A stretch of 64,000 nt of DNA from Parvibaculum sp040390855 (GCA_040390855.1 JAZJXO010000013.1:1-64000), one strand, 5' to 3'; counted from the stretch's first letter, positions 34,779 through 44,077 are shown. Made by a program: numbers and translations. The notes: generated by a model not told the origin, from the letters alone.

Positions 34779-35612
34779 GTGATCATTTCAAAACATTTGT
34801 GTGCGAGTGCGGCGGCTCTGGCCTTTGCCGCCTTTCTGGTTCCGTTCAGTGTCTCGGCCGACGACAGCGATCTGCGCGCCGTCAACAACCGACTCGACCG
34901 TCTTGAGCGGTCCGTCAATGACATGCGCCAGAACGGCAGCGTGTCGTCCGATGACGGGGCTCCCGCTGTGGCCATGGGCGGCGATGCCGCCGTGCGTCTC
35001 AGCCAGTTTGAAGAACAGATGCGTCTTCTCAACGGCCGCATCGAGGAACTGACCCACAAGCTCGATATGGCCAATCAGGATCTCGCGACCTACAAGGAAG
35101 CGACCGATCTGCGCTTTCAGGAGATGAGCCAGGGCGGTCCTGCTGCTGCTACCGGTGCGCCGACGGATGTGACGCCCGCTGCTGCGACAGATGCAAGCCC
35201 CGCCGCGCCCAGCGTGCAGCTTCCCGCGGGTACGCCGCAGGTCCAGTATGATTTCGGCATCGACCTTCTGAAGAAGGGCCAGTTTCCCCAAGCGCGTGAC
35301 GCGTTCAAGCAGTTCCTCGTCCAGCACCCGAAAGACCCGCTGGCGGGCAATGCGCAATACTGGCTCGGAGAAACCTACTATGCCCAGTCGCAATACAAAG
35401 ATGCCGCCGACAGTTTCCTCAAAGGTTACACAACCTATTCCAAGAGCACGAAAGCGCCCGACAGCCTCCTCAAGCTCGGCATGACGCTGGTGCAGTTGAA
35501 GCAGAAAGATGCGGCCTGCGCCACATTTGGTCAGCTCAAGGAACAATTTCCCAATGCGTCTCCCGCCATTGTTGCGCGCAACAAGCAGGAACGTCAGAAG
35601 GCCGGTTGCTGA
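34779..35612 (+). CDS. cpoB: Tol-Pal-associated TPR protein CpoB/YbgF
   Basis: A 277-residue periplasmic protein. A signal peptide ends near residue 27 (SVSADD). An N-terminal trimerising coiled coil covers about 30-110 (LRAVNNRLDRLERSVNDM). An Ala/Pro linker follows, then C-terminal TPR repeats (YDFGIDLLKKGQFPQARDAF, AQYWLGETYYAQSQYKDAAD). CpoB links the Tol system to septal peptidoglycan synthesis. Start codon is GTG. The preceding gap contains the pal terminator. Confidence 0.92.
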   Translation: MIISKHLCASAAALAFAAFLVPFSVSADDSDLRAVNNRLDRLERSVNDMRQNGSVSSDDGAPAVAMGGDAAVRLSQFEEQMRLLNGRIEELTHKLDMANQDLATYKEATDLRFQEMSQGGPAAATGAPTDVTPAAATDASPAAPSVQLPAGTPQVQYDFGIDLLKKGQFPQARDAFKQFLVQHPKDPLAGNAQYWLGETYYAQSQYKDAADSFLKGYTTYSKSTKAPDSLLKLGMTLVQLKQKDAACATFGQLKEQFPNASPAIVARNKQERQKAGC

Positions 35613-35621
35613 GGCTTTCTC

Positions 35622-36926
35622 ATGGCACGCGCTGACACGCCTCTGACGGCGGCGGCGTTTGCATCCCGCCTCAAGGCCCTTCATGCAGGCCCGCGCATCG
35701 CTGTGGCATTTTCCGGCGGCGCAGACTCGCTTGCGCTTCTTATTCTTGCAAGCCAATGGGCGGCTAAATCCAGAAACCGTTATGTGATTGCCTATACGGT
35801 TGATCACGGGCTGCGCAAGGCATCCGCTGCCGAGGCACGTCAATGCGCGGCGGTTGCAAAGTCGCTCGGTGTCACGCATCGCATTTTGCGCTGGAAGGGC
35901 GACAAGCCGTCATCAGGCATTCAGGCGGCTGCCCGCGACGCGCGATATGACCTGCTCGTGAAAGCGTGTCAGCGCGACAAGATCACAACTTATCTCACCG
36001 CTCACCACCTTGAAGATCAGGCCGAGACATTTCTGCTGCGTCTTGCCCGCGGCAGCGGCGTCGATGGTCTTGCCGCGATGAGCGCCACATCTCAACCCGA
36101 ATCCGGCCTTCGTCGTTTGCGGCCATTTCTCGATGTGCCGCGCGAGACCTTGCGTGCCGTTGTTGCGCGCGCGGGCCTGAGCGCAATCGAGGATCCGAGC
36201 AATGACAATCCGCGATTTGATCGCGTCAAGGTCCGCCGTCTCATGTCAGACCTTGCCTCAATCGGCCTCACGCCCGCCCGTCTTGCCGATACCGCGGCCC
36301 ATATGTCGCGCGCGCGCAAGGCGCTCGAAGCAGCGACGCGGGACGTGTTGAAATCATCGGTTGTCGAGCCGGTCGGATTCATCCATATCGACATCGCGGT
36401 ACTGCTTGCATCGCCTGAGGAGATCGCCCTGCGGGCGCTTGCCGAAATACTGGAAACTGTGGGCGGCACCCATTACGCCCCGCGCTTCGAGGGATTGAGC
36501 GCGATCTATGCGGCGCTCGGTGCTGATGCACTTGGCAAGGCCCGCACGCTGAACGGCTGCCGCCTCGTGGTCACGCGCGGTCGCCTCTATGTCACGCGCG
36601 AGGTCTCGGTTGCCATGAGAGCGGTGCCTGTGGCGGTGCGCCGCCGCGTCGCGCGTCTCTGGGATGAGCGCTTCACGGTCATGCTTGACCGCGATCTCCC
36701 GCTATCTGCCGCACCCCACGAAATCCGCGCATTGGGGCCGGAAGGTCTCAGGATCGTCCGCGCCGCTGGTTGCCCCGAGCCTGCGGGGCCAAAATCTGTG
36801 CTCCCTACGCTGCCCGCGCTCTGGCAGGGCAAGCGGCTCGTCGCCGCACCGCATGTTGCTTATCGGGACGGACCTGTGGGTTTTGCGGTCCATTTTCTCT
36901 CCGGCGGCAGCTTTCCCTCTCCGTAA
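35622..36926 (+). CDS. tilS: tRNA(Ile)-lysidine synthetase
   Basis: A 434-residue PP-loop ATPase that converts C34 of the CAU tRNA-Ile to lysidine. The PP-loop is SGGADS at residues 31-36, followed by VDHGLR and AHHLEDQAETFLLRLARGSG. It begins nine bases after cpoB, a usual arrangement in alphaproteobacteria, and ftsH follows. Confidence 0.94.
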   Translation: MARADTPLTAAAFASRLKALHAGPRIAVAFSGGADSLALLILASQWAAKSRNRYVIAYTVDHGLRKASAAEARQCAAVAKSLGVTHRILRWKGDKPSSGIQAAARDARYDLLVKACQRDKITTYLTAHHLEDQAETFLLRLARGSGVDGLAAMSATSQPESGLRRLRPFLDVPRETLRAVVARAGLSAIEDPSNDNPRFDRVKVRRLMSDLASIGLTPARLADTAAHMSRARKALEAATRDVLKSSVVEPVGFIHIDIAVLLASPEEIALRALAEILETVGGTHYAPRFEGLSAIYAALGADALGKARTLNGCRLVVTRGRLYVTREVSVAMRAVPVAVRRRVARLWDERFTVMLDRDLPLSAAPHEIRALGPEGLRIVRAAGCPEPAGPKSVLPTLPALWQGKRLVAAPHVAYRDGPVGFAVHFLSGGSFPSP

Positions 36927-37145
36927 CAGGGATTTTACCTCTCGCTGCCACACTCACGGCCCGTATTGCGGTGAAAAGCGGGGATAGGCCACTTGGTTAT
37001 TGGGCTCAACAATCCTATCTTCCATAGGTGTAGCGCGGGCAAATGAGGCACAAAGGCCGCGAAGCAGGGGACAGCACCTTGGCTGGCATATCTCCTGCTA
37101 CGTGGTCTAAAGCTCCGTCCCGCCAAGCGACAGAAGGTCAAATCG

Positions 37146-39059
37146 TTGTCCAATATCAAGAATTTTGCTCTGTGGGTTATCATCGCGCTGCTGCTTGTGG
37201 CGCTTTACAGCCTTTTCCAGAGCCCTGCCCAGCAAGCCGCTTCCACCGAGATCAATTTTTCTCAACTGCTCTCACAGGTCGATAGCGGCACTGTGAAAGA
37301 TGTCACCATCGCCGGCGACACGATCACAGGTCACTATGCCGATGGACGTCCGTTCCGCACTTTTGCGCCGGCAGACCCGAGCCTGGTCGATCGTCTCTAT
37401 AACAAGGGTGTCGAGATTTCGGCCAAGCCGACCGATAACGGTTTCTCGCTGATCGGTGCGCTCGTCTCGTGGTTCCCGATGTTGCTGCTCATCGGTGTCT
37501 GGGTGTTCTTCATGCGCCAGATGCAGGGCGGCGGTGGCAAGGCCATGGGCTTTGGCAAGTCGAAGGCGAAGCTTCTGACCGAGCGCCATGGTCGCGTGAC
37601 CTTTGAAGATGTCGCGGGCATTGATGAAGCCAAGGACGATCTGGAAGAAATTGTCGAGTTCCTGCGCGACCCCGCGAAGTTCCAGCGTCTTGGTGGCCGC
37701 ATTCCCAAAGGTGTGTTGCTTGTCGGTCCGCCCGGTACGGGCAAGACGTTGCTGGCACGCGCTATCGCGGGCGAGGCCAATGTGCCTTTCTTCACGATCT
37801 CGGGTTCCGACTTCGTTGAAATGTTTGTCGGCGTCGGTGCTTCGCGTGTGCGCGATATGTTCGAACAGGCCAAGAAGAACGCGCCCTGCATTATCTTCAT
37901 CGACGAAATCGACGCGGTCGGTCGCCATCGTGGTGCCGGTCTCGGCGGCGGCAATGATGAGCGCGAACAGACGCTCAATCAGTTGCTCGTCGAAATGGAC
38001 GGTTTTGAACCCAATGAGGGCATCATCCTTATTGCGGCGACGAACCGGCCTGACGTGCTTGATCCTGCGCTGCTGCGTCCGGGCCGTTTCGACCGTCAGG
38101 TCGTCGTGCCGAATCCCGACATTGTCGGCCGCGAAAAAATCCTCAAGGTGCATATGAAAAAAGTGCCGCTGGCACCCGACGTGGACGCCCGCACGCTGGC
38201 GCGCGGCACACCGGGTTTCTCCGGTGCGGACCTTGCCAACATCGTCAACGAAGCCGCTCTGCTTGCAGCCCGTCGCGGCAAACGTCTCGTCACCATGGGC
38301 GAGTTCGAAGCGGCCAAAGACAAAGTGATGATGGGGGCCGAACGCCGCTCGATGGTGATGTCGGAAGATGAAAAGCGTTGCACGGCCTATCACGAAGCAG
38401 GCCATGCGCTTGTCGCGCTCCATATGCCGGCATCCGATCCGATCCACAAGGCCACGATCATCCCGCGCGGTCGCGCGCTGGGCATGGTCATGCGTCTGCC
38501 GGAACAGGACAGCTACTCCTATGCCCGTGACAAGATGTACGCGAACCTCGCCGTTTCGATGGGCGGTCGTCTCGCTGAAGAAATCATCTTCGGCCATGAC
38601 AAGGTTACGTCCGGCGCATCGGGAGATATTCAGTATGCGACCAATCTTGCCCGTTCCATGGTCACCAAATGGGGCATGAGCGACAAGCTCGGTCCGCTGC
38701 TCTACTCGGCCAACGAGGAAGAAGTTTTCCTCGGTCACTCGGTCGCGCGGACGCAGAACATTTCGGAAGACACATCGCGCATGATCGACGCCGAAGTGCG
38801 CCGCATTGTCGAAGAAGGCTATGCGACGGCAAAGAAAATCCTGACCGACGAACTGGCCTCGCTGCACAAGGTTGCCAAGGGGCTGCTTGAATTCGAGACC
38901 CTGTCGGGCGACGAAATCAAAGGTCTGCTGAAAGACATCCAGCCCGTGCGCGATCTGGGCGAGCCGGTGAAAACCGATACCGGTCCTATTTCCTCGGTGC
39001 CGAAAACCGGTCGTCCCGAACAGGGACCGGGCATTTCACCCGAACCTATCGGCACGTAA
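37146..39059 (+). CDS. ftsH: ATP-dependent zinc metalloprotease FtsH
   Basis: A 637-residue membrane AAA+ protease. Two membrane helices (about 6-22 and 109-125) flank a periplasmic domain. Walker A GPPGTGKT begins near residue 194, Walker B is IIFIDEIDAVG, the second region of homology is present, and the zinc motif HEAGH starts at 416. It degrades misfolded membrane proteins and regulators such as sigma-32, whose gene rpoH is in this window. The start appears to be TTG at 37146, with AGAAGG upstream, giving the usual SNIKNFALWVIIALLL N-terminus. Confidence 0.96.
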   Translation: MSNIKNFALWVIIALLLVALYSLFQSPAQQAASTEINFSQLLSQVDSGTVKDVTIAGDTITGHYADGRPFRTFAPADPSLVDRLYNKGVEISAKPTDNGFSLIGALVSWFPMLLLIGVWVFFMRQMQGGGGKAMGFGKSKAKLLTERHGRVTFEDVAGIDEAKDDLEEIVEFLRDPAKFQRLGGRIPKGVLLVGPPGTGKTLLARAIAGEANVPFFTISGSDFVEMFVGVGASRVRDMFEQAKKNAPCIIFIDEIDAVGRHRGAGLGGGNDEREQTLNQLLVEMDGFEPNEGIILIAATNRPDVLDPALLRPGRFDRQVVVPNPDIVGREKILKVHMKKVPLAPDVDARTLARGTPGFSGADLANIVNEAALLAARRGKRLVTMGEFEAAKDKVMMGAERRSMVMSEDEKRCTAYHEAGHALVALHMPASDPIHKATIIPRGRALGMVMRLPEQDSYSYARDKMYANLAVSMGGRLAEEIIFGHDKVTSGASGDIQYATNLARSMVTKWGMSDKLGPLLYSANEEEVFLGHSVARTQNISEDTSRMIDAEVRRIVEEGYATAKKILTDELASLHKVAKGLLEFETLSGDEIKGLLKDIQPVRDLGEPVKTDTGPISSVPKTGRPEQGPGISPEPIGT

Positions 39060-39090
39060 GAACATCGTTGTTCACGCAATGTTGACCCTA

Positions 39091-39116
39091 AAGGGAGGCG
39101 TCTCGCCTCCCTTTTT
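39091..39116 (+). terminator. Intrinsic terminator of ftsH
   Basis: Ten-base perfect stem AAGGGAGGCG/CGCCTCCCTT with a three-base loop and a following T-run. Confidence 0.9.
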
Positions 39117-39130
39117 CTCTGGCTGATCTC

Positions 39131-39871
39131 ATGCTGATCAAATTGCGCCTCGGTCTTTTCGTTCTGCTGCTCGCAGGACTTTCTGCCTGCGCGTCGCCCG
39201 CGCCGACCGCAGCTATCGGGGAGGGGCTCGATGAGCCTTTTCTTATTCAGCCTGAACGTATGGCAGAGAAAGCTGCCATCGTGAAAAGCGGTGCGCGTAT
39301 TGATGTTGTTTTCATTGGCGACAGTATCACGCAGAATTACGACAAGCCCGAGTACAAACCCGTCTGGGATCGGTATTTCGCGCCGCTTCGTGCCTTCAAT
39401 CTCGGCTACGGTATGGACACGACGGGTGCCGCCTCTTGGCGCTTCGAGCATGGTGAACTCGACGGATTGAGTCCGCGCGTCACGGTTTTACTTCTCGGCA
39501 CAAATGATACGAATGTTGGCCGCAGCCCAAGCCAAGCCGTTACCGATATTGCCCGCGCTGTCACCGATCTCAAGGCGCAGTTACCGCAAACCAGAATCCT
39601 GCTTGTCGGCATATTACCGTCCGCCCGCTCGCCGGATAAAACTTTGGCCGATCATCAGATCAACGCCACGAATGCGGCGCTCTATGCAGGCGATCCGCGC
39701 GTGACATTTCTGAGTGTCGACTATGTGTTTATCAAGAACGGCACTCCCGATCCTGCTCTCTATGTCGAACAGCTCCCTGAAGGTGCGTTGCACCCCAATC
39801 CGCAAGGTCAGGCGTTGATGGCTGCCGCAATCGAACCTGTTGTGAAGCGTCTGCTTGTCGAGATGCCCTGA
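39131..39871 (+). CDS. SGNH/GDSL-type hydrolase lipoprotein
   Basis: A 246-residue lipoprotein with lipobox LSAC (acylated C20). The SGNH fold shows block I GDSIT (S65), an NLGYGMDTTG block, block III GTND (N125) and the catalytic histidine H221 in GALHPNPQG. The Asp normally three residues before this His is not present; the local sequence is PEGALH, with a Glu four residues before. Relatives act on acyl or acetyl esters of polysaccharide or lipid. It sits between ftsH and folP with terminators on both sides. Confidence 0.8.
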   Translation: MLIKLRLGLFVLLLAGLSACASPAPTAAIGEGLDEPFLIQPERMAEKAAIVKSGARIDVVFIGDSITQNYDKPEYKPVWDRYFAPLRAFNLGYGMDTTGAASWRFEHGELDGLSPRVTVLLLGTNDTNVGRSPSQAVTDIARAVTDLKAQLPQTRILLVGILPSARSPDKTLADHQINATNAALYAGDPRVTFLSVDYVFIKNGTPDPALYVEQLPEGALHPNPQGQALMAAAIEPVVKRLLVEMP

Positions 39872-39876
39872 GCGAG

Positions 39877-39901
39877 GGAGGCCCTTGGGCGCCCTTTTTC
39901 T
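39877..39901 (+). terminator. Probable terminator of the SGNH lipoprotein gene
   Basis: An imperfect AGGG...CCCT hairpin followed by TTTTTCTTT lies seven bases after the stop. The stem has mismatches, so it is less certain than its neighbours. Confidence 0.55.
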
Positions 39902-40074
39902 TTGGGTAAGATGCCGCCTCAGGTGTGCAGCCTGACCGGCATATAGATATAGCCGTGCACGAAGGCGGCCTTGAACGGTCGGTGATCAGCTCTTCGGGCC
40001 GGTTGATCGCTTCCTCGTCGCAGTTGCTCGACAGGTGCCATATGTTTGCCCTGCGGCCCGTGTTAAAAGTCTCT

Positions 40075-40890
40075 ATGAACCAAACACCACTTGTTTTCGG
40101 GATCGTCAATATCACCTCGGACAGTTTTTCCGACGGTGGCAAATATCTTGCGCCGGATGCCGCGATTGCTCATGCGCGCAAGCTCGTTGCCGACGGAGCC
40201 GATGTGATTGATCTGGGTCCTGCCTCGTCGAACCCCGACGCCGCGCCGGTGAGCGCCGTCGACGAGATCGCGCGGATTGCGCCGGTGCTCGATGCGCTGA
40301 TGGCGGAGCATATTTCTGTTTCGCTCGACAGCTATCAGCCCGAAACACAGGCCTATGCGCTTTCGCGTGGCGTGCCGTATCTCAATGATATTCGCGGCTT
40401 CCCTGAATCAGCACTCTATCCGGCGCTCGGGGCAAGCGACGCGAAGCTCATCGTCATGCACGCGATACAGGACGGGCAGGCGGACCGCCGCGCCGCGCCG
40501 CCGGGCGACATCATGGATCACATTTCGCACTTCTTCGAGGCCCGTATCGCGGCACTTGAGCGCGCGGGCATCGCGCGTGACCGCCTCATTCTTGATCCCG
40601 GCATGGGGTTTTTTCTGGGTAGCGCGCCCGAGACCTCGCTTGCCGTTTTGGCACGCTTCGGCGAGATCAAGGCCGGCTTCGGTCTGCCCGTTCTCATTTC
40701 TGTTTCGCGCAAATCTTTTTTGCGGTCGTTAACAAATCGTGGCGCAAACGAGGCGGGGGCGGCGACTTTGGCGGCGGAACTGAGCATTGCTCTTGCGGGC
40801 GTTGACTTCATTCGCACGCACGAGCCCGCGCCGTTAACGGATGGGCTCAAAGTGCTTGCGGCGCTGAAAGAAACCGCAAGAATTCGTTAG
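40075..40890 (+). CDS. folP: Dihydropteroate synthase of the Sul (sulfonamide-insensitive) type
   Basis: A 271-residue TIM-barrel enzyme that joins pABA to the pterin in folate synthesis. FGIVNITSDSFSDGG and SVSRKSF are general DHPS motifs. Other segments match the plasmid-borne Sul1/Sul2 enzymes rather than ordinary FolP. These are DLGPASSNPDAAPVS in place of the DxGxxSTRPG loop, SLDSYQPETQAYALSRGV, YLNDIRGFPESALYP, and LILDPGMGFFLGSAPETSL at residues 172-190. From memory the Sul1 equivalents are almost identical and within one residue in numbering. The ATG at 40075 starts the conserved region; upstream in-frame ATGs add unconserved sequence. glmM follows 64 bases downstream. Confidence 0.93.
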   Translation: MNQTPLVFGIVNITSDSFSDGGKYLAPDAAIAHARKLVADGADVIDLGPASSNPDAAPVSAVDEIARIAPVLDALMAEHISVSLDSYQPETQAYALSRGVPYLNDIRGFPESALYPALGASDAKLIVMHAIQDGQADRRAAPPGDIMDHISHFFEARIAALERAGIARDRLILDPGMGFFLGSAPETSLAVLARFGEIKAGFGLPVLISVSRKSFLRSLTNRGANEAGAATLAAELSIALAGVDFIRTHEPAPLTDGLKVLAALKETARIR

Positions 40891-40954
40891 CTGCGCATTC
40901 ACGATAAATCTCTATATTCCCCTGAATTTCGTTCACACAGAAAACCGGTTAGAG

Positions 40955-42301
40955 ATGGCGCGTAAGTATTTCGGCACAGATGGTATTCGCGGCACCGCCA
41001 ATGAAGGCGCGATGACGGCGGAAACCGCTTTGCGCGTCGGTATGGCGGCAGGCCGCGTCTTCCGTCGCGGTGACCATCGCCACCGCGTCGTCATCGGCAA
41101 AGACACCCGCCTGTCAGGCTATATGCTGGAGCCTGCGCTGACCGCCGGTTTTACCTCGATGGGCATGGATGTGTTTCTCTTCGGGCCGCTGCCGACGCCG
41201 GCGGTCGCCATGCTCACGCGCTCGCTTCGTGCCGATCTGGGCGTGATGATTTCCGCGTCGCATAATTCCTTTCAGGATAACGGCATCAAATTTTTCGGAC
41301 CTGACGGCTACAAGTTGTCGGACGAGATCGAACTCGAAATCGAGCATCACATCGACAACGGCTTGTCGGACAATCTCGCCGGACCGCGCGATCTCGGCCG
41401 CGCCAAGCGCATCGACGATGCGCAAGCCCGCTATATCGAACATGTGAAGCACAGTTTTCCGCGCGACCTCACGCTTGAGGGTCTGCGCATTGTTGTCGAT
41501 TGCGCCAATGGCGCCGCCTACAAGGTTGCGCCTGCCGTGCTCTATGAGCTGGGGGCAGATGTTGTGACGGTCGGTGCCGAGCCTGACGGTTTCAACATCA
41601 ATGATGAATGCGGCTCTACGTCGCCCGCGCGCATGTGTGCTGTTGTGCGCGAGCGCCGCGCCGACATCGGTATCGCACTTGACGGCGATGCGGACCGCCT
41701 CATCATCTGCGACGAGAACGGTCACGTCATCGACGGTGACCAGATCATGGCGCTCATCGCGCGCTCGTGGCGGGCGGCGGGCAAGCTCTCCGCACCCGGC
41801 ATCGTCTCGACCGTCATGTCGAATCTCGGGCTGGAGCGCTATCTCAACGGCCTAGGCCTTGATCTCGTGCGCACGCAGGTCGGGGACCGCTATGTTGTCG
41901 AGCATATGCGCAATCACGGTTTCAATGTCGGTGGCGAACAGTCGGGCCATATCGTGCTCAAGGATTTTGGCACGACGGGCGACGGGCTCGTCGCGGCGTT
42001 GCAAATTCTGGCGGTGCGCAAAGTCGAGAACAAACCGGTCTCCGAGCTTTGCCACCTCTTCGATCCGCTGCCGCAGCTTCTGAAGAATGTCCGCTTCAAA
42101 AAAGGCGAACCTCTGGAAGAGAAAGACGTGAAGGCCGCGATCATCGAAGGCGAAAACCGGCTGGGCAAATCGGGTCGTCTTGTTATCCGCAAGTCCGGTA
42201 CGGAACCCTTGATCCGCGTGATGGGCGAGGGTGACGATGAAAGCCTCGTCAAATCCGTGGTGCGCGATATATGCTCCGCGATCGAGAGCCACGCGGCCTG
42301 A
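40955..42301 (+). CDS. glmM: Phosphoglucosamine mutase
   Basis: A 448-residue alpha-D-phosphohexomutase converting glucosamine-6-P to glucosamine-1-P for peptidoglycan and LPS precursors. The active phosphoserine is S102 in ISASHNSFQDNG. The metal loop is DGDADR, and the sugar and phosphate loops are GGEQSGH and RKSGTEPLIRVM. It follows the sul-type folP, an order I recall from chromosomal sul ancestors and from truncated glmM remnants beside plasmid sul2. Confidence 0.97.
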   Translation: MARKYFGTDGIRGTANEGAMTAETALRVGMAAGRVFRRGDHRHRVVIGKDTRLSGYMLEPALTAGFTSMGMDVFLFGPLPTPAVAMLTRSLRADLGVMISASHNSFQDNGIKFFGPDGYKLSDEIELEIEHHIDNGLSDNLAGPRDLGRAKRIDDAQARYIEHVKHSFPRDLTLEGLRIVVDCANGAAYKVAPAVLYELGADVVTVGAEPDGFNINDECGSTSPARMCAVVRERRADIGIALDGDADRLIICDENGHVIDGDQIMALIARSWRAAGKLSAPGIVSTVMSNLGLERYLNGLGLDLVRTQVGDRYVVEHMRNHGFNVGGEQSGHIVLKDFGTTGDGLVAALQILAVRKVENKPVSELCHLFDPLPQLLKNVRFKKGEPLEEKDVKAAIIEGENRLGKSGRLVIRKSGTEPLIRVMGEGDDESLVKSVVRDICSAIESHAA

Positions 42302-42311
42302 GTTTTTTCAA

Positions 42312-42339
42312 TTTTCCTTTCCCTCAAAGGGAAGGAAAA
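42312..42339. repeat. Palindrome between glmM and thiD
   Basis: Arms TTTTCCTTTCCCT and AGGGAAGGAAAA around a short CAA loop. It is close in sequence to the palindrome at 44044-44077 and may belong to the same element family. It could also act as a terminator. Confidence 0.65.
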
Positions 42340-42355
42340 GAAGCAGAGTTGCCCC

Positions 42356-43204
42356 GTGTCCAACACCTTCTTCCCAAATCCCGGTCGCGTCCTCATCATT
42401 GCCGGTTCCGACAGCGGCGGCGGCGCGGGCATTCAGGCGGACATCAAAACCGTCACCGCGCTTGGCGGCTATGCGACGACGGCGGTGACGGCGATTACTG
42501 TTCAGGACACGCTCGGCGTTCACGGCATCCATGAGATTCCGCTGGAGACCATCCGCGCACAGATCAAAGTCGTTCTTGAAGATATTGGTACGGACACGAT
42601 CAAAACGGGGATGCTTCATTCCATCGAAATTATCGAAGCCGTGGCCGAAGATATTTCGCTTTATGCGCCTGACGCAGGACTTATCGTTGATCCTGTGATG
42701 GTTGCCAAAGGCGGCGCGGCGCTGCTGCAAAGCAATGCGGGGGACGCGTTCAAGCGGGCGCTGATGCCGCTTGCGACCCTTATCACACCCAATGTGCCGG
42801 AAGCCGAAGCGCTGACGGGCCGCTCTATTACCACGCTTGACCAGCAGAAAGCGGCTGCCGATGCTTTGCTGGGCCTTGGTTGCGATGCGGTGCTGCTGAA
42901 AGGCGGGCATCTCGCGGGCGATACGATTTATGATGTGCTGGCCACGCAGGACATGATCGAAGTCATGTCCGCTCCGCGCATCGACACGCGCCACACGCAT
43001 GGCACAGGTTGTACGCTGGCGTCTGCTATTGCCGTGCTAATGGCACAGGGCGCGCCTTTGCGTGACGCGGTGGAAATCGCGCGGGACTATGTGCAGGAGG
43101 CGATCCGGCTTGCGCCGGGTTTCGGCAAGGGTCACGGCCCGCTCTATCATGCGTATACGCTTTTGCGCGGTGATGACGAGGATGATGACGCCTATCTCAA
43201 CTGA
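42356..43204 (+). CDS. thiD: Hydroxymethylpyrimidine/phosphomethylpyrimidine kinase
   Basis: A 282-residue ribokinase-fold kinase that makes HMP-pyrophosphate for thiamine. Motifs are IAGSDSGGGAGIQADIKTV, DPVMVAKGG, TPNVPEAEALTG and the anion-hole/catalytic THGTGCTLASAIA. The start is GTG. An acidic tail (DDEDDDAYLN) extends beyond the family core. The product acts with ThiC and ThiE, whose genes are also in the window. Confidence 0.94.
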   Translation: MSNTFFPNPGRVLIIAGSDSGGGAGIQADIKTVTALGGYATTAVTAITVQDTLGVHGIHEIPLETIRAQIKVVLEDIGTDTIKTGMLHSIEIIEAVAEDISLYAPDAGLIVDPVMVAKGGAALLQSNAGDAFKRALMPLATLITPNVPEAEALTGRSITTLDQQKAAADALLGLGCDAVLLKGGHLAGDTIYDVLATQDMIEVMSAPRIDTRHTHGTGCTLASAIAVLMAQGAPLRDAVEIARDYVQEAIRLAPGFGKGHGPLYHAYTLLRGDDEDDDAYLN

Positions 43205-43236
43205 TTTTTCAGAACTGCATTTTTCCGGAGTTCGCG

Positions 43237-44037
43237 ATGAAAGCCCGTCTCTATCAGGTTGATGCCTTTGCCTCGCGCGCGTTTGAGGGCAATCCCGCTG
43301 CTGTCGTGCCGCTGACAAGCTGGCTTGCCGATGATGTGATGCAGGCGATTGCGGCGGAGAACAATCTTGCCGAGACGGCGTTTTTCGTGCCCGAAGGCGG
43401 CGCCTATCGTTTGCGCTGGTTCACGCCTGCCGTCGAGGTTCCGCTTTGTGGTCACGCCACGCTGGCAAGCGCGCATGTTCTCTTCACACATCTGGGGCAC
43501 GAGCAAGCCGAGATTCATTTCGAAACCCTGAGCGGTCGCCTCACGGTGAAACACGAGGGCGACAAGCTCGCCATGGATTTTCCCGCCGACAAACTCAAAC
43601 CCTACATGATGCATGAAAGTCTACCCGCCTTGCTCGGCGGCAAGCCGATCCTTGTGATGAAAGGCAATTTTCTCGTCTGCCTTTTTGGTTCGGCGGCGGA
43701 GGTGGCGTCGCTCGCGCCCGACATGCCCGCGCTCAAGCGCTTTTGCGAGGGGCGAGACGGCATCAGCATCATCTGCATGGCCGAAGGCGACGCAGGCAGC
43801 GGCATCGACTTTGTGTCACGCATGTTCGCGCCCGCCAAGGGCATTGACGAAGACCCCGTCACGGGCTCGGCCCATTGTTCCTCCGTGCCCTATTGGGCAA
43901 AGAAACTCGGCAAGCCCGATGTCGTCGCCCGCCAGATTTCCAAACGCGGCGGCACGCTGTGGTGCACGGATGCGGGCGAGCGCGTGATCATGCGTGGCAC
44001 ATGCGTGGATTATCTAGAGGGCGAGATTGAGGTTTGA
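43237..44037 (+). CDS. PhzF family isomerase
   Basis: A 266-residue protein of the PhzF/diaminopimelate-epimerase fold. Typical features are YQVDAFASRAFEGNPAAVVP at the start, AENNLAETAFF with the catalytic glutamate, FTPAVEVPLCGHATLASAHV, and DPVTGSAHC near the C-terminus. Substrate is unknown; the name comes from phenazine synthesis but most members act elsewhere. It lies between thiD and serC on the same strand. Confidence 0.88.
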   Translation: MKARLYQVDAFASRAFEGNPAAVVPLTSWLADDVMQAIAAENNLAETAFFVPEGGAYRLRWFTPAVEVPLCGHATLASAHVLFTHLGHEQAEIHFETLSGRLTVKHEGDKLAMDFPADKLKPYMMHESLPALLGGKPILVMKGNFLVCLFGSAAEVASLAPDMPALKRFCEGRDGISIICMAEGDAGSGIDFVSRMFAPAKGIDEDPVTGSAHCSSVPYWAKKLGKPDVVARQISKRGGTLWCTDAGERVIMRGTCVDYLEGEIEV

Positions 44038-44043
44038 GCCGTG

Positions 44044-44077
44044 TTTCCTTCCTCACCCTCAAGGGGGAGGAAGGAAA
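44044..44077. repeat. Palindrome in the serC leader
   Basis: Fifteen-base arms TTTCCTTCCTCACCC and GGGGGAGGAAGGAAA (one mismatch) around a TCAA loop. Two further hairpins follow before serC (GCCTC/GAGGC near 44103-44118 and CCTCC/GGAGG near 44141-44159), so the 140-base leader is highly structured. Confidence 0.7.

Noticed and set aside
37272..38867. 531-codon open frame on the minus strand opposite ftsH
   Set aside because: It is an antisense shadow of ftsH caused by GC-rich codon bias. The translation is His/Arg/Asp-rich with no recognisable domain, while the plus strand encodes a complete FtsH.
39925..40074. 50-residue N-terminal extension of FolP
   Set aside because: Not conserved in DHPS or Sul proteins; the conserved barrel starts right after the ATG at 40075.
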